A stretch of 64,000 bases of DNA, from assembly GCF_001858325.1 (NCBI RefSeq), contig NZ_MBPP01000006.1, positions 62,001-126,000 of the forward strand, read 5' to 3'. The notes beneath the pieces are model-generated. The model was not told the origin of the DNA. It did no database searches and saw only the letters and a list, made by a program, of their open reading frames with translations. Below are positions 31,944 through 41,292 of this stretch, piece after piece. The first letter of the stretch is position 1, and each line of letters opens with the position of its first letter. A program made the translations under genes and the position numbers. The stretch comes from Marinobacter sp. AC-23 (lineage in GTDB: Bacteria; Pseudomonadota; Gammaproteobacteria; Pseudomonadales; Oleiphilaceae).

Positions 31944-32860
31944 TTAGTCCCTCACTCTTTTTAGAATATCGCCATAGGCGTCGATGCGTCGGTCTCTGAA
32001 ATATGGCCAGATGCGACGAATCGATTCACTGCGACGGCGATCAATGGTCACGCTCAGGATGCACTCGGTGGTGTCGTCTGCCCGAGCCAGAAATTCACCT
32101 TGGGGGCCGCAGATAAAACTATTGCCCCAGAAATGAATGCCGCTTGATTGCCCAGAGGGGTCTGGCTCAGTGCCCACCCGGTTGGGCGCCACTACTGGTA
32201 GGTTGTTGGCCACGGCGTGGCCACGCTGAACCGTTACCCAGGCTTCCAGTTGGCGAGCTTGTTCGGCCGGGTCATCGGTAGTGTCCCAGCCGATGGCGGT
32301 GGGGTATATCAGTATTTCAGCGCCGGCCAGTGCCATCAGACGCGCGGCTTCCGGGTACCATTGATCCCAGCATACGAGGACTCCCAGCTTACCAACCGAG
32401 GTTCGATGGGTGAGAACCCATTTCGGCCATCGTTGAACTGCGCATCACCGGGCGTGAAATAGAACTTTTCATAAAAGCCTGGGTCGTCCGGAATGTGCAT
32501 TTTTCGGTACAGGCCCGCAATGGAGCCGTCGCTTTCGAAGACCACGGCGGTATTGTGATAAACACCGTTCATACGTCGCTCAAAAATGGAGCCAACAATA
32601 ACCACGCCCAGCTCCCGGGCCAAATCAGAAAGCCGTTCGCTGGTAGGGCCGGGGATGGGCTCGGCCAAATCGAAGACGCTGGTGTCCTCGGTCTGGCAGA
32701 AGTATTGGGTAGCGTGGAGCTCCTGAAGGATAATCAGCTGCGCCCCGCCCGCGTTGGCTTCACGAACCAGCATTTCAGTGGTTGCCAGGCTGGCAGCCTT
32801 ATCTTGACTGCAGGCTTGTTGGATGGCTGCGACTGTAAGCTGGTCTGAGTTTTGGCTCAT
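31944..32860 (-). CDS. aguB: N-carbamoylputrescine amidase AguB (frameshifted)
   Basis: Nitrilase-family enzyme that hydrolyses N-carbamoylputrescine to putrescine, CO2 and ammonia. The catalytic triad is visible as Glu (IILQELHATQYF), Lys (LYRKMHIPDD) and, after repair, Cys (VLVCWDQWYPEAARLMALAGAE in the shifted frame). One base is missing near 32401; restoring it gives FSPIETSVGKLGVLV. About 305 residues. Its start overlaps the aguA stop, so both steps from agmatine are translated together. Confidence 0.93.
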
Positions 32861-33909
32861 ATGGAAACGACTCCCTCCGGAATCTGCATGGTAACGCAGT
32901 GCAGGCTGCCATGTTGCGTCACCAGCGACCGGCAGTTGATAGGGATAATTTCCCGATCGGGGAAAATCTCACTGATCACACCAATGGCCTGTTCATCCTG
33001 ACGCACACCATAAACGGGCATCAGTACAGCACTATTGATGATCAAAAAGTTGGCGTAGGTGGCGGGGAGTCGTTCGCCGTCATCGCCAAATATTGAGTCT
33101 GGCCAGGGCAGTGGGGTCAGCTTGTAGGGTGAGCCATCACGCTGACGGAACTCCTTAAGGTCTTCTTCCATGGCGGCCAGGGCACTGTAGTGCTCATCTG
33201 CCACATCTGGGCAGGATACGTAGCAAATATGATCCGGGGCACAAAACCGAGCCAGCGTGTCAATGTGGCTGTCGGTGTCATCACCTGCTAAATATCCGTG
33301 GTTAAGCCAGAGGATGCGGTCTGTGCCGAGCATTTCAGACAGCAACTGCTCGATGGCACCGCGATCCATAGACGCATTGCGTGTGGGGGTTAGCAGACAC
33401 TCGCTGGTCGCAAGCAACGTACCTTCGCCGTCGGATTCAATGGAGCCGCCTTCCAGTACAAAGTCCACTGCCTGCATGGGCGTGGTTCCAAATACTCCGA
33501 AATTGGCAAGATGACGGTTGAGGGCATCGTCTTTTTCCCAGGGGAATTTGCCGCCCCAGGCGTTAAAACGAAAATCCAGTAGCGTGGGCTCTTCATCGGT
33601 AAATACGGTAATCGGGCCGTGGTCGCGGGCCCAGGTATCGTTTGCCGGTGCGGGTACCGCGTGCACGCGCCCTGGCAGGCCCTTCTGGTCGGCCCAGGCA
33701 TTAAGCTCGCGCTCAAGATCCTGCAAGCGAATCACGTGTTCACAGCTTACAACCAGATGTTCAAAACGGAGAACCGAGCGGGCAATTTCAAGAAATACCG
33801 GCTCTACCTCGTCAATTATCCCTGCCCAGTCGGTACCTGGGTGTGGCCAGGTAAGCACAACGGCGCTTTGGGGTGCCCACTCAGCTGGCAACATGCGTCG
33901 GAATGTCAC
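32857..33909 (-). CDS. aguA: Agmatine deiminase AguA
   Basis: Guanidino-group hydrolase that turns agmatine into N-carbamoylputrescine plus ammonia. Features of the peptidyl-arginine-deiminase fold: WARDHGPITVF, FVLEGGSIESDGEG, AGDDTDSHIDTLARF, and the catalytic Cys in QHGSLHCVTMQIP near the C-terminus. The 350-residue length is normal. First gene of the aguA-aguB pair for putrescine formation from arginine-derived agmatine. Confidence 0.95.
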   Translation of the reverse strand: MTFRRMLPAEWAPQSAVVLTWPHPGTDWAGIIDEVEPVFLEIARSVLRFEHLVVSCEHVIRLQDLERELNAWADQKGLPGRVHAVPAPANDTWARDHGPITVFTDEEPTLLDFRFNAWGGKFPWEKDDALNRHLANFGVFGTTPMQAVDFVLEGGSIESDGEGTLLATSECLLTPTRNASMDRGAIEQLLSEMLGTDRILWLNHGYLAGDDTDSHIDTLARFCAPDHICYVSCPDVADEHYSALAAMEEDLKEFRQRDGSPYKLTPLPWPDSIFGDDGERLPATYANFLIINSAVLMPVYGVRQDEQAIGVISEIFPDREIIPINCRSLVTQHGSLHCVTMQIPEGVVSI

Positions 33910-34017
33910 TTTACAATCACCTTAAAAGTGCAAAAGCCGCCATTCTAACCAAAGGGCGGCGTGTCGTCAGGTTGTGTACCCGGAACGGCCGGGCAGAGAA
34001 TGTCTGATTTGATGGTC

Positions 34018-34320
34018 TCAGCGCTGGTGTGTCAGTACCGAGTGGATAACCCGATCTTGTTCGAAATAGACCACAAACTTGCCATAGTGCCATTGGCTGA
34101 TGGGAGGCTGCCCAACCGCAGAATCGATTGAATTCGGCTGACCCCATGCGGCCCGTACGGACGCTTGTGTCATTCCCGTCCGGGGCATGTTTTGTTGGCT
34201 TCTGTCTGCCTGGCTCCCTACCGGTACACGAAGATCCTCGGCAAACACACCCGAAGCGGGAGCCAGGGTGAAAAATACTGCCGCTGCCAGTGTGCCAGTC
34301 AGGGCTCGCTTCATTGTCAT
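34018..34320 (-). CDS. Small periplasmic protein, BamE/SmpA-like fold
   Basis: 100-residue protein with a clear signal peptide (about 1-27, cleavage after GVFA). No lipobox Cys. The mature part has the GMTQASVRAAWGQPNSID and WHYGKFVVYFEQDRVIHSVL pattern found in BamE/SmpA-type domains, where a 'G-Mt-xx-V-xx-xx-G-P' turn precedes two strands. No function can be assigned; it is too short and lacks the lipid anchor to be BamE itself. A GGAGA ribosome-binding site supports the first ATG. Confidence 0.65.
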   Translation of the reverse strand: MTMKRALTGTLAAAVFFTLAPASGVFAEDLRVPVGSQADRSQQNMPRTGMTQASVRAAWGQPNSIDSAVGQPPISQWHYGKFVVYFEQDRVIHSVLTHQR

Positions 34321-34422
34321 TGATGGATCTCCATTAATGCGGGGCTTCGGTATCTACTCCGAAGACATGGATAAAACGTAATATCCGAGAATTACAGGCA
34401 AAAGTCACATGTTTTCGCCAGT

Positions 34423-35010
34423 CTACTCGTTTTGCCGTTGGCGAATCTGCCACCGCATCACATGTCGGGCGATTTGCTGGCGGTCGCCATCATGTATCCG
34501 AATAAAACCGGTATGAACCCTTGCACCGCCTGTTGCGTCAGCCTGCACGTCTAGCACCTGTGCAACGGCCCGGGGTTGGAAAAGTTCTGGTGGCAGGGTC
34601 ATACGAATAGCAAGCCGGTCGCCAGTCTGCCATGCTTGCAGGCTTGTGGAAAAGGCCAAGCCGCCTTCACTAAGGGTAACGTCTTGCCAGTCGCCCGGTT
34701 GCAAGGGATTTTGCTGAAAGGCCATAATGCGCGCAAGCGAGTCCAGCTTGCCGTTTAAGGACTTTACCACGCCTGTAAGTAGGCGGTCCTGATCCGCAAG
34801 GCTGGCGAGCTGAGATTTGATGTCTTGATCGAGTCGCCTGAATTCAGCTTTCAGGGTCTCCAGGTGATCGTCTTTAAAGGGATTGTCGTCGAGCTCGCCA
34901 AACGGCGGAAGCTTACGGATATCCAGGCCAATCCGGTCTTCGATGCGGAAAAACTCCCGACGTTCAGACAGATAGTCTGCAGCTTCGGGCGGTGTGTCTT
35001 GGGTGTGCAT
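34423..35010 (-). CDS. PilZ-domain protein with helical insertion
   Basis: Probable cyclic di-GMP-responsive protein of 195 residues. The N-terminal RREFFR (17-22) is an RxxxR c-di-GMP motif. The second PilZ motif is VTLSEGGLAFS (111 onward), where the usual Asp/Asn before the Ser is Thr112. Between them lie about 85 residues of predicted helix/coiled coil (ETLKAEFRRLDQDIKSQLAS). Whether it still binds c-di-GMP is uncertain. Divergent from lolC. Confidence 0.78.
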   Translation of the reverse strand: MHTQDTPPEAADYLSERREFFRIEDRIGLDIRKLPPFGELDDNPFKDDHLETLKAEFRRLDQDIKSQLASLADQDRLLTGVVKSLNGKLDSLARIMAFQQNPLQPGDWQDVTLSEGGLAFSTSLQAWQTGDRLAIRMTLPPELFQPRAVAQVLDVQADATGGARVHTGFIRIHDGDRQQIARHVMRWQIRQRQNE

Positions 35011-35134
35011 TCAGGGCTCCGCTAATTAAAGATGTTAGCCAGTAGTTAAAGTTTAGCAGTTTCCCGTTGCGCTGAAAGCGCTGGCGGGAATTCCAGACCA
35101 CGACCGACCTGAAGGTAGCGACAGGCACCCCTCC

Positions 35135-36376
35135 ATGTTCAGACCCTTATCGTTTTATATCGGCTTGCGTTATACCGCAGCCAAAAGGCGTAACCATTTT
35201 ATTTCGTTTATTTCTCTCACGTCCATGATCGGGTTAATGCTTGGCGTTGCCGTGCTGATTATCGTGTTGTCCGTAATGAACGGCTTTGACCGTGAGCTCA
35301 AACAGAGAATCCTGGGCATGGTACCCCACGCCATTATCCAGGGCAGCGGACCGCTGGATGACTGGGAGTCCGTTGATGCTCAAGTGCAGAAACACCCCAG
35401 GGTGTTGGCCGCCGCTCCGTTTATTCAGGGGCAAGGCATGGTCACCGGTGGCGGTGAGGTGCGCGGCGTTATGCTCAATGGAATACTGCCTGAGGAAGAG
35501 CGTTCGGTTTCAATCATCGAAAATCACATGATTGAAGGCAAGCTGGACGACTTGGTCTCGGGGGAGTTTGGCATCATCGTGGGCCGTACCATGGCCGCCA
35601 GCTTGCGTTTACAGTTAGGCGATAAGGTAACCGTGGTGCTGCCGGAGGCTTCTGTGACGCCCGCCGGCGTGTTGCCTCGCCTGAAACGTTTTACAGTAAA
35701 AGGCATTTTCAGTGTAGGCGCGGAGCTGGATGGTAATTACACCCTCATTCACATGGATGATGCGTCCAAGCTCATGCGCACGGGTGGGAAAGCCGAGGGC
35801 GTGCGCCTGCTGGTAGATGACTTGTTTGCGGCGCCCAAGGTCGCAGAGGAGGCCGCCAAGGGCTTGCCAGGTCGCTACTATATTTCGGACTGGACCCGTA
35901 CTCACGGTAATTTGTTTCAGGCAATCCGAATGGAAAAAACCATGATCGGCCTGCTTCTGATGTTTATTGTGGCGGTCGCCGCCTTCAATATTGTGTCCAC
36001 GTTGGTAATGGTAGTGACGGATAAAACAGCGGATATCGCGATTCTGCGTACCATGGGCGCAACGCCTGCACGCATTATGAGAATTTTCATCGTTCAGGGT
36101 GCGGTTATCGGCGTTTTCGGAACGCTTATTGGCACCACCCTTGGTGTTCTGGGTGCGCTCAATATCAGTGCATTTATTTCATGGCTAGAGGGCGCGCTTG
36201 GGCAAAAGTTTTTGAGTGCAGATGTATATTTCATCAGCTACTTACCCTCCCAGCTGCAATGGCAAGATGTAGCCATAATAAGCGGCGCAGGCCTTGCCAT
36301 GAGTTTGCTGGCGACTATTTACCCGGCGTGGAGAGCGTCGCGAGTGGATCCCGCGGAGGCTCTTCGTTATGAATAA
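35135..36376 (+). CDS. lolC: Lipoprotein-releasing ABC transporter permease LolC/LolE
   Basis: Inner-membrane permease of the LolCDE complex that extracts outer-membrane lipoproteins and hands them to LolA. The 413-residue protein has one N-terminal span (about 25-48), a large periplasmic domain, and three C-terminal spans. Family segments: FYIGLRYTAAKRRNHFISF, ADIAILRTMGATPARIMRIF, YPAWRASRVDPAEALRYE. lolD overlaps its end. Only one permease gene is present, so LolC may act as a homodimer-like LolF here; a second gene elsewhere cannot be excluded. Confidence 0.93.
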   Translation: MFRPLSFYIGLRYTAAKRRNHFISFISLTSMIGLMLGVAVLIIVLSVMNGFDRELKQRILGMVPHAIIQGSGPLDDWESVDAQVQKHPRVLAAAPFIQGQGMVTGGGEVRGVMLNGILPEEERSVSIIENHMIEGKLDDLVSGEFGIIVGRTMAASLRLQLGDKVTVVLPEASVTPAGVLPRLKRFTVKGIFSVGAELDGNYTLIHMDDASKLMRTGGKAEGVRLLVDDLFAAPKVAEEAAKGLPGRYYISDWTRTHGNLFQAIRMEKTMIGLLLMFIVAVAAFNIVSTLVMVVTDKTADIAILRTMGATPARIMRIFIVQGAVIGVFGTLIGTTLGVLGALNISAFISWLEGALGQKFLSADVYFISYLPSQLQWQDVAIISGAGLAMSLLATIYPAWRASRVDPAEALRYE

Positions 36377-37079
36377 GGAAAGTGGTGTCATGAAGGATGT
36401 TCCTCTGGTAATCGACTGTCGACAGGTTACCCGAACCTACACCCAGGGACCGGAAACACTGACGATCTTCTCCGATATTTCGCTGGAGGTTACGGCGGGT
36501 GAAACGGTAGCTATTGTGGGGAGCAGTGGCGCGGGTAAAACAACACTGCTGAACCTTCTTGGTGGGCTGGACAAGCCGTCAACCGGGCAGATTTCAATAT
36601 GTGGAAAGGACATACATCGTTTATCCGAGGCGGGGCGTGCGCGCTTCCGCAATCGTCATCTGGGCTTTGTGTACCAGTTTCACCACCTGTTGCCAGAATT
36701 TACCGCACTTGAGAATGTCATGATGCCTTGTGCCCTCGGTGGTATGGCGGTTAAAGATGCGCGCTCGCGAGCGCAATCAATATTGCAACGGGTGGGGCTT
36801 GCGGAGCGCCTGGAGCACAAGCCCGGCGAGTTGTCCGGTGGCGAGCGCCAGCGTGTTGCCATCGCCCGAGCACTGGTTAACGAACCGGACTGCGTGTTGA
36901 TGGACGAGCCCACGGGAAACCTGGATGAACATACGGGGGAGGGCGTTCGGGCACTTATTGAGTCTTTGCGGGACCAGTTAGGGATCGCGTTTGTTATGGT
37001 TACCCATGATATGAAGATGGCGCGAAGCTTGGGGCGGGTTTTGAGGCTAGAGCAGGGCCGCCTGGTTCAGGAAGCCTGA
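36369..37079 (+). CDS. lolD: Lipoprotein-releasing ABC transporter ATPase LolD
   Basis: ATP-hydrolysing subunit of LolCDE. Walker A GSSGAGKTT, the LolD-typical FVYQFHHLLPEFTALENV, signature LSGGERQRVAIA, Walker B CVLMDEPTGNLD. The ATG at the lolC stop has GGAGG nine bases upstream; a second ATG seven codons later, behind AAGGAAAG, is also possible. About 230-236 residues, normal. Its end overlaps the convergent DUF2062 gene. Confidence 0.95.
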   Translation: MNKESGVMKDVPLVIDCRQVTRTYTQGPETLTIFSDISLEVTAGETVAIVGSSGAGKTTLLNLLGGLDKPSTGQISICGKDIHRLSEAGRARFRNRHLGFVYQFHHLLPEFTALENVMMPCALGGMAVKDARSRAQSILQRVGLAERLEHKPGELSGGERQRVAIARALVNEPDCVLMDEPTGNLDEHTGEGVRALIESLRDQLGIAFVMVTHDMKMARSLGRVLRLEQGRLVQEA

Positions 37080-37612
37080 TCGCGGGAGCGCCGCAGGTCC
37101 TTGCGGGCCTTGCGGCGCAGTTGCCATTCCGTGCGGATTTTCCGACGCCAGATGAATTGTATTGCCAGGTAGGCTATGCACGCGGAAATTGTGGCGACAA
37201 TTAGCGAGCCCAGATACAACGGAATGCCGATATCCAGCAAGCGCTCGCTGAGCCACGACCACGAGAGTTGCAGGTCGAAGCTCAGTACCGGTCGGTTAAG
37301 TGCCCAGGCGCCGACCTTGTAATTGAAATAAAAAATGGGAGGCATGGTGATCGGGTTGCTGATCCAGACCAGTACTGCAGATAATGGCAGGTTGGCGTTA
37401 AACCAGATGGCAAAAAAGCCTGCGGCCAGCATCTGGAACGGCATGGGTATGAAGCAAAAAAATACACCGATCAGAAATGCCCGAGCGACACTGTGACGAT
37501 TGATGTGCCATAGGTTGGGTTCATTCAAGATATCGCCAAGAAATCCAAGCGATTGCATCGCTTGCACCTTCTCAGGTGATGGCAGATAGCGTTTTATGAA
37601 CTTCTTTGGCAT
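37067..37612 (-). CDS. DUF2062 membrane protein
   Basis: 181-residue protein with about three membrane spans and a strongly basic C-terminal tail (RRKIRTEWQLRRKARKDLRR). Family features: HINRHSVARAFLIGVFFCFIP, QMLAAGFFAIWFNANLPLS and WISNPITMPPIFYFNYKVG. DUF2062 proteins are widespread and uncharacterised; fusions elsewhere with glycosyltransferases suggest an envelope role. Divergent from comEC by 57 bases. Confidence 0.85.
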   Translation of the reverse strand: MPKKFIKRYLPSPEKVQAMQSLGFLGDILNEPNLWHINRHSVARAFLIGVFFCFIPMPFQMLAAGFFAIWFNANLPLSAVLVWISNPITMPPIFYFNYKVGAWALNRPVLSFDLQLSWSWLSERLLDIGIPLYLGSLIVATISACIAYLAIQFIWRRKIRTEWQLRRKARKDLRRSRDQAS

Positions 37613-37669
37613 TAGGAAGCTCTACCTTCAAGTAGACTAAAACTCCGGCGCAAAGGAAGTCGCCGAGGG

Positions 37670-40162
37670 ATGAAATCATCGGGAGGACAAGGATTGTCCG
37701 AAAACTCTTTCAATGGCACCGACCGACATAGTTGGCGGGCCCCTGCAGGATTTTCTGCAGTGTTTCGCGCAGTGCTTGGCATCTTTGCTTTTGCCTGCGG
37801 CGTCATCTTACTTTATAGGCTGGCGGTGTTGCCACCTCCAGTGTGGCTGCTCGGCGCCACACTTCCTGTTTTATTGTGGTTTTTTCCGATACGCCAAAGG
37901 CTACCCAAGTCCTTTTGGTTTATTACAATCGGTTTTGCATCGGGCATGGCTTGGGCGGGGTTTTGGGCCCATGAACGCCTTGATCAGAAGCTCCCCGCCG
38001 ACCTTGAGGGCCAAAACGTTCAGGTTTCCGGGTACGTCTGTAACCTTCCGGTGGCTGGTAGTTTTGCCAGTATCCGATTCAGCTTTTGTGTAACCCGCTG
38101 GTACGGGAATTCCCTCACATCTAAAGCTGACAATACTCTGCCAGAAAAACTACGACTAGCTTGGTATGGCCAGCCCGAGGGAGACCTCCCGGGCCATCGG
38201 TTGCGCCTCGAAGTGGTGCTAAAAAGGCCTCATGGCACCCTGAACCCTGAAGGCTTTCGCTACGAGGACTGGCTATTCCGCAAAGGTTATCGCGCAACAG
38301 GTAGCGTTCGCAGTGCAATTGCGGATACATCCGTGTTCTGTGCTCTAGCGTGCCAGTACCACCGTATGCACGCCCGACTTGCAAGGTGGGTTGACAAGCA
38401 GTTCGCCGGTGCCCGCCATCACCCCTTGATTGCTTCTTTGCTGATTGGCAACCGCGGACACCTGTCTGCGGAGCATTGGGATGTTTTTAAAGCAACAGGG
38501 ACCATTCACCTGGTGGCTATCTCGGGTCTTCATTTGGGCTTGGTCGCTCTGGGGGCGGGGGTTATTGCGCGTCGGCTTTTGCTGGCGGTATCTTCCTATC
38601 GTATGAGTGAACGCTCCGTGCGTTTGGCGGTTTTTCTTGTGGTGCTGCTGTGTTGCCTGCTCTACGCACTCGCAGCGGGATTTACGGTGCCGACCCGAAG
38701 AGCGCTGATTATGGTTGCTGTCGGCAGCTGGTTTGTCTTGAAAGCTTGGCAAATGCCTATTTGGCATTCTCTTGCGATTGCTCTTGGGCTGGTTCTCTTG
38801 CTTGATCCCTTTGCGCCACTGGATCAGGGTTTCTGGCTGTCGTTTGGTGCGGTTTCCGTGCTGATTTTTGTGTTTGCCGGTCGTTTGCGAGGCACGGGCT
38901 GGTTGGCCGGCCTGGTTCTCGCCCAGGGAACTGTATTTGCGGGGCTTTGGCCGATTCTTGAGTTAGCTGGGCAAGGTCAGCCCGTTGCGGGCCTGCTTGC
39001 CAATCTTTTTGCTATCCCTTGGGTTTCGCTGGTTGTGATGCCGGCTCTTATTGTCGGCGGGCTTCTGGTTGCTTTGTTTCCGGTATTGTCAGTGGCGATT
39101 GTCCCGTTGCTTGATGCGGTGCTTGGGTGTTTGTGGAGCTTTCTTGTGTGGGTAGCCGAGATAAGCTGGCCTGGCCTTGATGGAAACGCAGCAGAGATTG
39201 TGGGGTTTGCCGTGTTGACACTGCTGATTGCGACGGTACCCATCCGGACGTTTCGCATTGCCGGAGTTGCACTTGTGCTGGTTTGGGCCGCGGCCGCGAG
39301 CTTTCCGGGCGCGGCAGAAAATCCGAGAACTGTTCAACCAGAAGTCCGGGTGTGGGATGTTGGCCAAGGGCTCTCGGTCTTGTTGCGGGCCGGCAAGGAG
39401 GTAGTGCTCTACGACTCCGGGCCAGAAGTGAAAGGTGTTTTTTCCTCGGCCGAATCGGTTCTGCTGCCTAATCTCCGTGCATTAGGCGTCAAACGTATCG
39501 ACACACTGGTTATAAGTCATGCCGACAGTGACCACTCCGGCGGGATTGATCTGCTTCTTGCTGAATTTGATGTAGGTCGAATTGTTACGGGCGAGCCGGC
39601 TGTTATCCGTGCCAGGCTGGCGCCGGGTAGCCAGGTGAATATTCTTGGCTGCGCAGGCGACGAAACGCTGGGTGGTGAGGTGTTGCTGTCTTACTGGAAG
39701 GCGGCAGGGGATTTTGAAGGCAATGATGCATCCTGTGTTCTTACGGCCTGGCAGGAAGGTAGCGGGGTAGAGTGGATATTACCTGGTGACATCAGTACCC
39801 CCATTGAAGCCCGTTACTTAAAGCATGCCGGGAGCCGGTTGCCGGAAAACAAGCCTCGTAAACGCGTTATTGTGGCACCGCACCATGGCAGTAAAACCTC
39901 ATCCTCTGAAGCCTGGGTTAGCGGGCTTAGCCCGGATTTGGTGATCTACACCGCGGGATACCGGCACAGGTATGGCCATCCTCACAAAGATGTAACCGGG
40001 CGCTACCAGCGCGCTGGTGCTGAAGCACGCAATACCGCCTGTTCGGGCGCCTTGATTATGGCGTTGACGGCTGACGCCCTGGAAATCCAAGAGGCACGTG
40101 ATAGCGCGCCCTTCTGGATCAACGGCCCGGGGCTGGCCAGAGATCAGTGTAAAATACCGTGA
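37670..40162 (+). CDS. comEC: DNA internalization channel ComEC/Rec2
   Basis: Inner-membrane channel for single-stranded DNA during natural transformation. 830 residues: N-terminal spans and DUF4131-like OB region, the Competence domain (ATGTIHLVAISGLHLGLVALG, VPTRRALIMVAVGSW), several further spans, and a C-terminal metallo-beta-lactamase domain with WDVGQGLSVLL, HADSDHSGG and APHHGSKTSSSEAW. The metal-ligand motifs are intact, so it could be nucleolytic. Complete frame. Start uncertain by a few tens of codons. Confidence 0.93.
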   Translation: MKSSGGQGLSENSFNGTDRHSWRAPAGFSAVFRAVLGIFAFACGVILLYRLAVLPPPVWLLGATLPVLLWFFPIRQRLPKSFWFITIGFASGMAWAGFWAHERLDQKLPADLEGQNVQVSGYVCNLPVAGSFASIRFSFCVTRWYGNSLTSKADNTLPEKLRLAWYGQPEGDLPGHRLRLEVVLKRPHGTLNPEGFRYEDWLFRKGYRATGSVRSAIADTSVFCALACQYHRMHARLARWVDKQFAGARHHPLIASLLIGNRGHLSAEHWDVFKATGTIHLVAISGLHLGLVALGAGVIARRLLLAVSSYRMSERSVRLAVFLVVLLCCLLYALAAGFTVPTRRALIMVAVGSWFVLKAWQMPIWHSLAIALGLVLLLDPFAPLDQGFWLSFGAVSVLIFVFAGRLRGTGWLAGLVLAQGTVFAGLWPILELAGQGQPVAGLLANLFAIPWVSLVVMPALIVGGLLVALFPVLSVAIVPLLDAVLGCLWSFLVWVAEISWPGLDGNAAEIVGFAVLTLLIATVPIRTFRIAGVALVLVWAAAASFPGAAENPRTVQPEVRVWDVGQGLSVLLRAGKEVVLYDSGPEVKGVFSSAESVLLPNLRALGVKRIDTLVISHADSDHSGGIDLLLAEFDVGRIVTGEPAVIRARLAPGSQVNILGCAGDETLGGEVLLSYWKAAGDFEGNDASCVLTAWQEGSGVEWILPGDISTPIEARYLKHAGSRLPENKPRKRVIVAPHHGSKTSSSEAWVSGLSPDLVIYTAGYRHRYGHPHKDVTGRYQRAGAEARNTACSGALIMALTADALEIQEARDSAPFWINGPGLARDQCKIP

Positions 40163-40234
40163 CAATGCGGGTGTGGCCTCGACCTGCAGCTATGCTAAAG
40201 TAGCGCGGCTTGTTAACAATCAGGGAGATCAAGC

Positions 40235-40861
40235 GTGTTTGAGCTGTTGAAAGCTGGTGGCATTCTGATGGTGCCAATTGTTGCATGTTCCATTCTGGCG
40301 CTTGCAATTGTTCTGGAACGTTTTTGGACTCTTCGAGCGTCACGTGTTGCTCCACCTCAGACTATTAATGAGCTTTGGCGTTGGATCAAGAAAAAAGAAC
40401 TTAACGCCCGCAAGCTCAAGGCATTACAGAGCTCATCGCCGTTGGGCCGCGTACTTGCTGGCGGTCTCATGAATGCCAAACATGGCCGTGAGATTATGAA
40501 GGAGAGCATTGAACACGAGGCTAGCCAGGCCATTCACGAACTCGAGCGCTTTTTGAATCCGTTGGGTACCATCGCGACCATAACGCCGTTGCTGGGACTT
40601 TTGGGTACCGTGATTGGCATGATCAAGGTATTTGCCGAAATCCAGCTTGCAGGCGTGGGCGATGCAGCCAACCTTGCCGGGGGCATCTCCGAGGCATTGA
40701 TTACCACCGCTTCAGGCCTGAGTGTTGCTATCCCGGCGCTGATTTGTCACCGGTATTTTATTCGCCGGGTCGACGAGCTGGTTGTGGGCATGGAACAGGA
40801 AGCCATCAAGCTGGTTGAAGTTGTACACGGTGACCGCGAAATCGACGTGGAAGGGGCCTGA
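40235..40861 (+). CDS. exbB: MotA/TolQ/ExbB proton channel protein
   Basis: Three-span membrane protein that with ExbD couples the proton motive force to envelope work. Segments: MFELLKAGGILMVPIVACSILALA (first span, shown from residue 1 in two parts in the translation), LLGLLGTVIGMIKVF and ISEALITTASGLSVAIPAL. The start is GTG behind AGGGAG. No tonB or tolA gene lies nearby; exbB-exbD upstream of msbA-lpxK is the Pseudomonas/Marinobacter arrangement, and its energised partner is not obvious. Confidence 0.92.
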   Translation: MFELLKAGGILMVPIVACSILALAIVLERFWTLRASRVAPPQTINELWRWIKKKELNARKLKALQSSSPLGRVLAGGLMNAKHGREIMKESIEHEASQAIHELERFLNPLGTIATITPLLGLLGTVIGMIKVFAEIQLAGVGDAANLAGGISEALITTASGLSVAIPALICHRYFIRRVDELVVGMEQEAIKLVEVVHGDREIDVEGA

Positions 40862-40866
40862 ACGCT

Positions 40867-41292
40867 GTGAAGTTCACACGCCAGAGAAGTCAGGAAGTTG
40901 GGGTAGACCTAACGCCGCTGATCGATGTGGTTTTCCTGTTGCTGATTTTCTTTATGGTCTCAACGACGTTTACCCGAGAAAGTCATTTGCAAGTGGAGCT
41001 GCCAGAAGCCAGTGGCGAGCCAGCGTCTGCCTCTGAGGTGAAGCAGGTCGATGTTGTGATCAGCGCTGAGGGTCAGTACATATTGAACGGCAAAGCTCTC
41101 GTGAATAATCGCCGTGAGACGCTTGAGCGTGGTGTAGGCGAGCTTGCCGAGGGTGACAAGACCCTACCGTTCGTTATCACTGCAGACGCTCGCACACCCC
41201 ATGAGTACGTGGTTCGGGCTATGGATGTTGCAGGACGTCTGGGCTTTTCCGGGCTAAGCATTACTACAGAACGTGAGGGCGAAAGCCAGTGA
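40867..41292 (+). CDS. exbD: Biopolymer transport protein ExbD
   Basis: Partner of ExbB. Single N-terminal span with the functional Asp: VDLTPLIDVVFLLLIFF, D20. The periplasmic domain follows (about 45-140: VDVVISAEGQYILNG, FVITADARTPHEYVVRAMD). 141 residues; GTG start five bases after exbB. The stop overlaps the msbA start (GTGA), which ties the pair to the lipid A genes. Confidence 0.93.
   Translation: MKFTRQRSQEVGVDLTPLIDVVFLLLIFFMVSTTFTRESHLQVELPEASGEPASASEVKQVDVVISAEGQYILNGKALVNNRRETLERGVGELAEGDKTLPFVITADARTPHEYVVRAMDVAGRLGFSGLSITTEREGESQ

Noticed and set aside
34345..34364. Six-base hairpin CTTCGG / CCGAAG between the PilZ gene and the small BamE-like gene
   Set aside because: Short stem, eight-base loop and no T-run; not enough for a terminator or riboswitch call.
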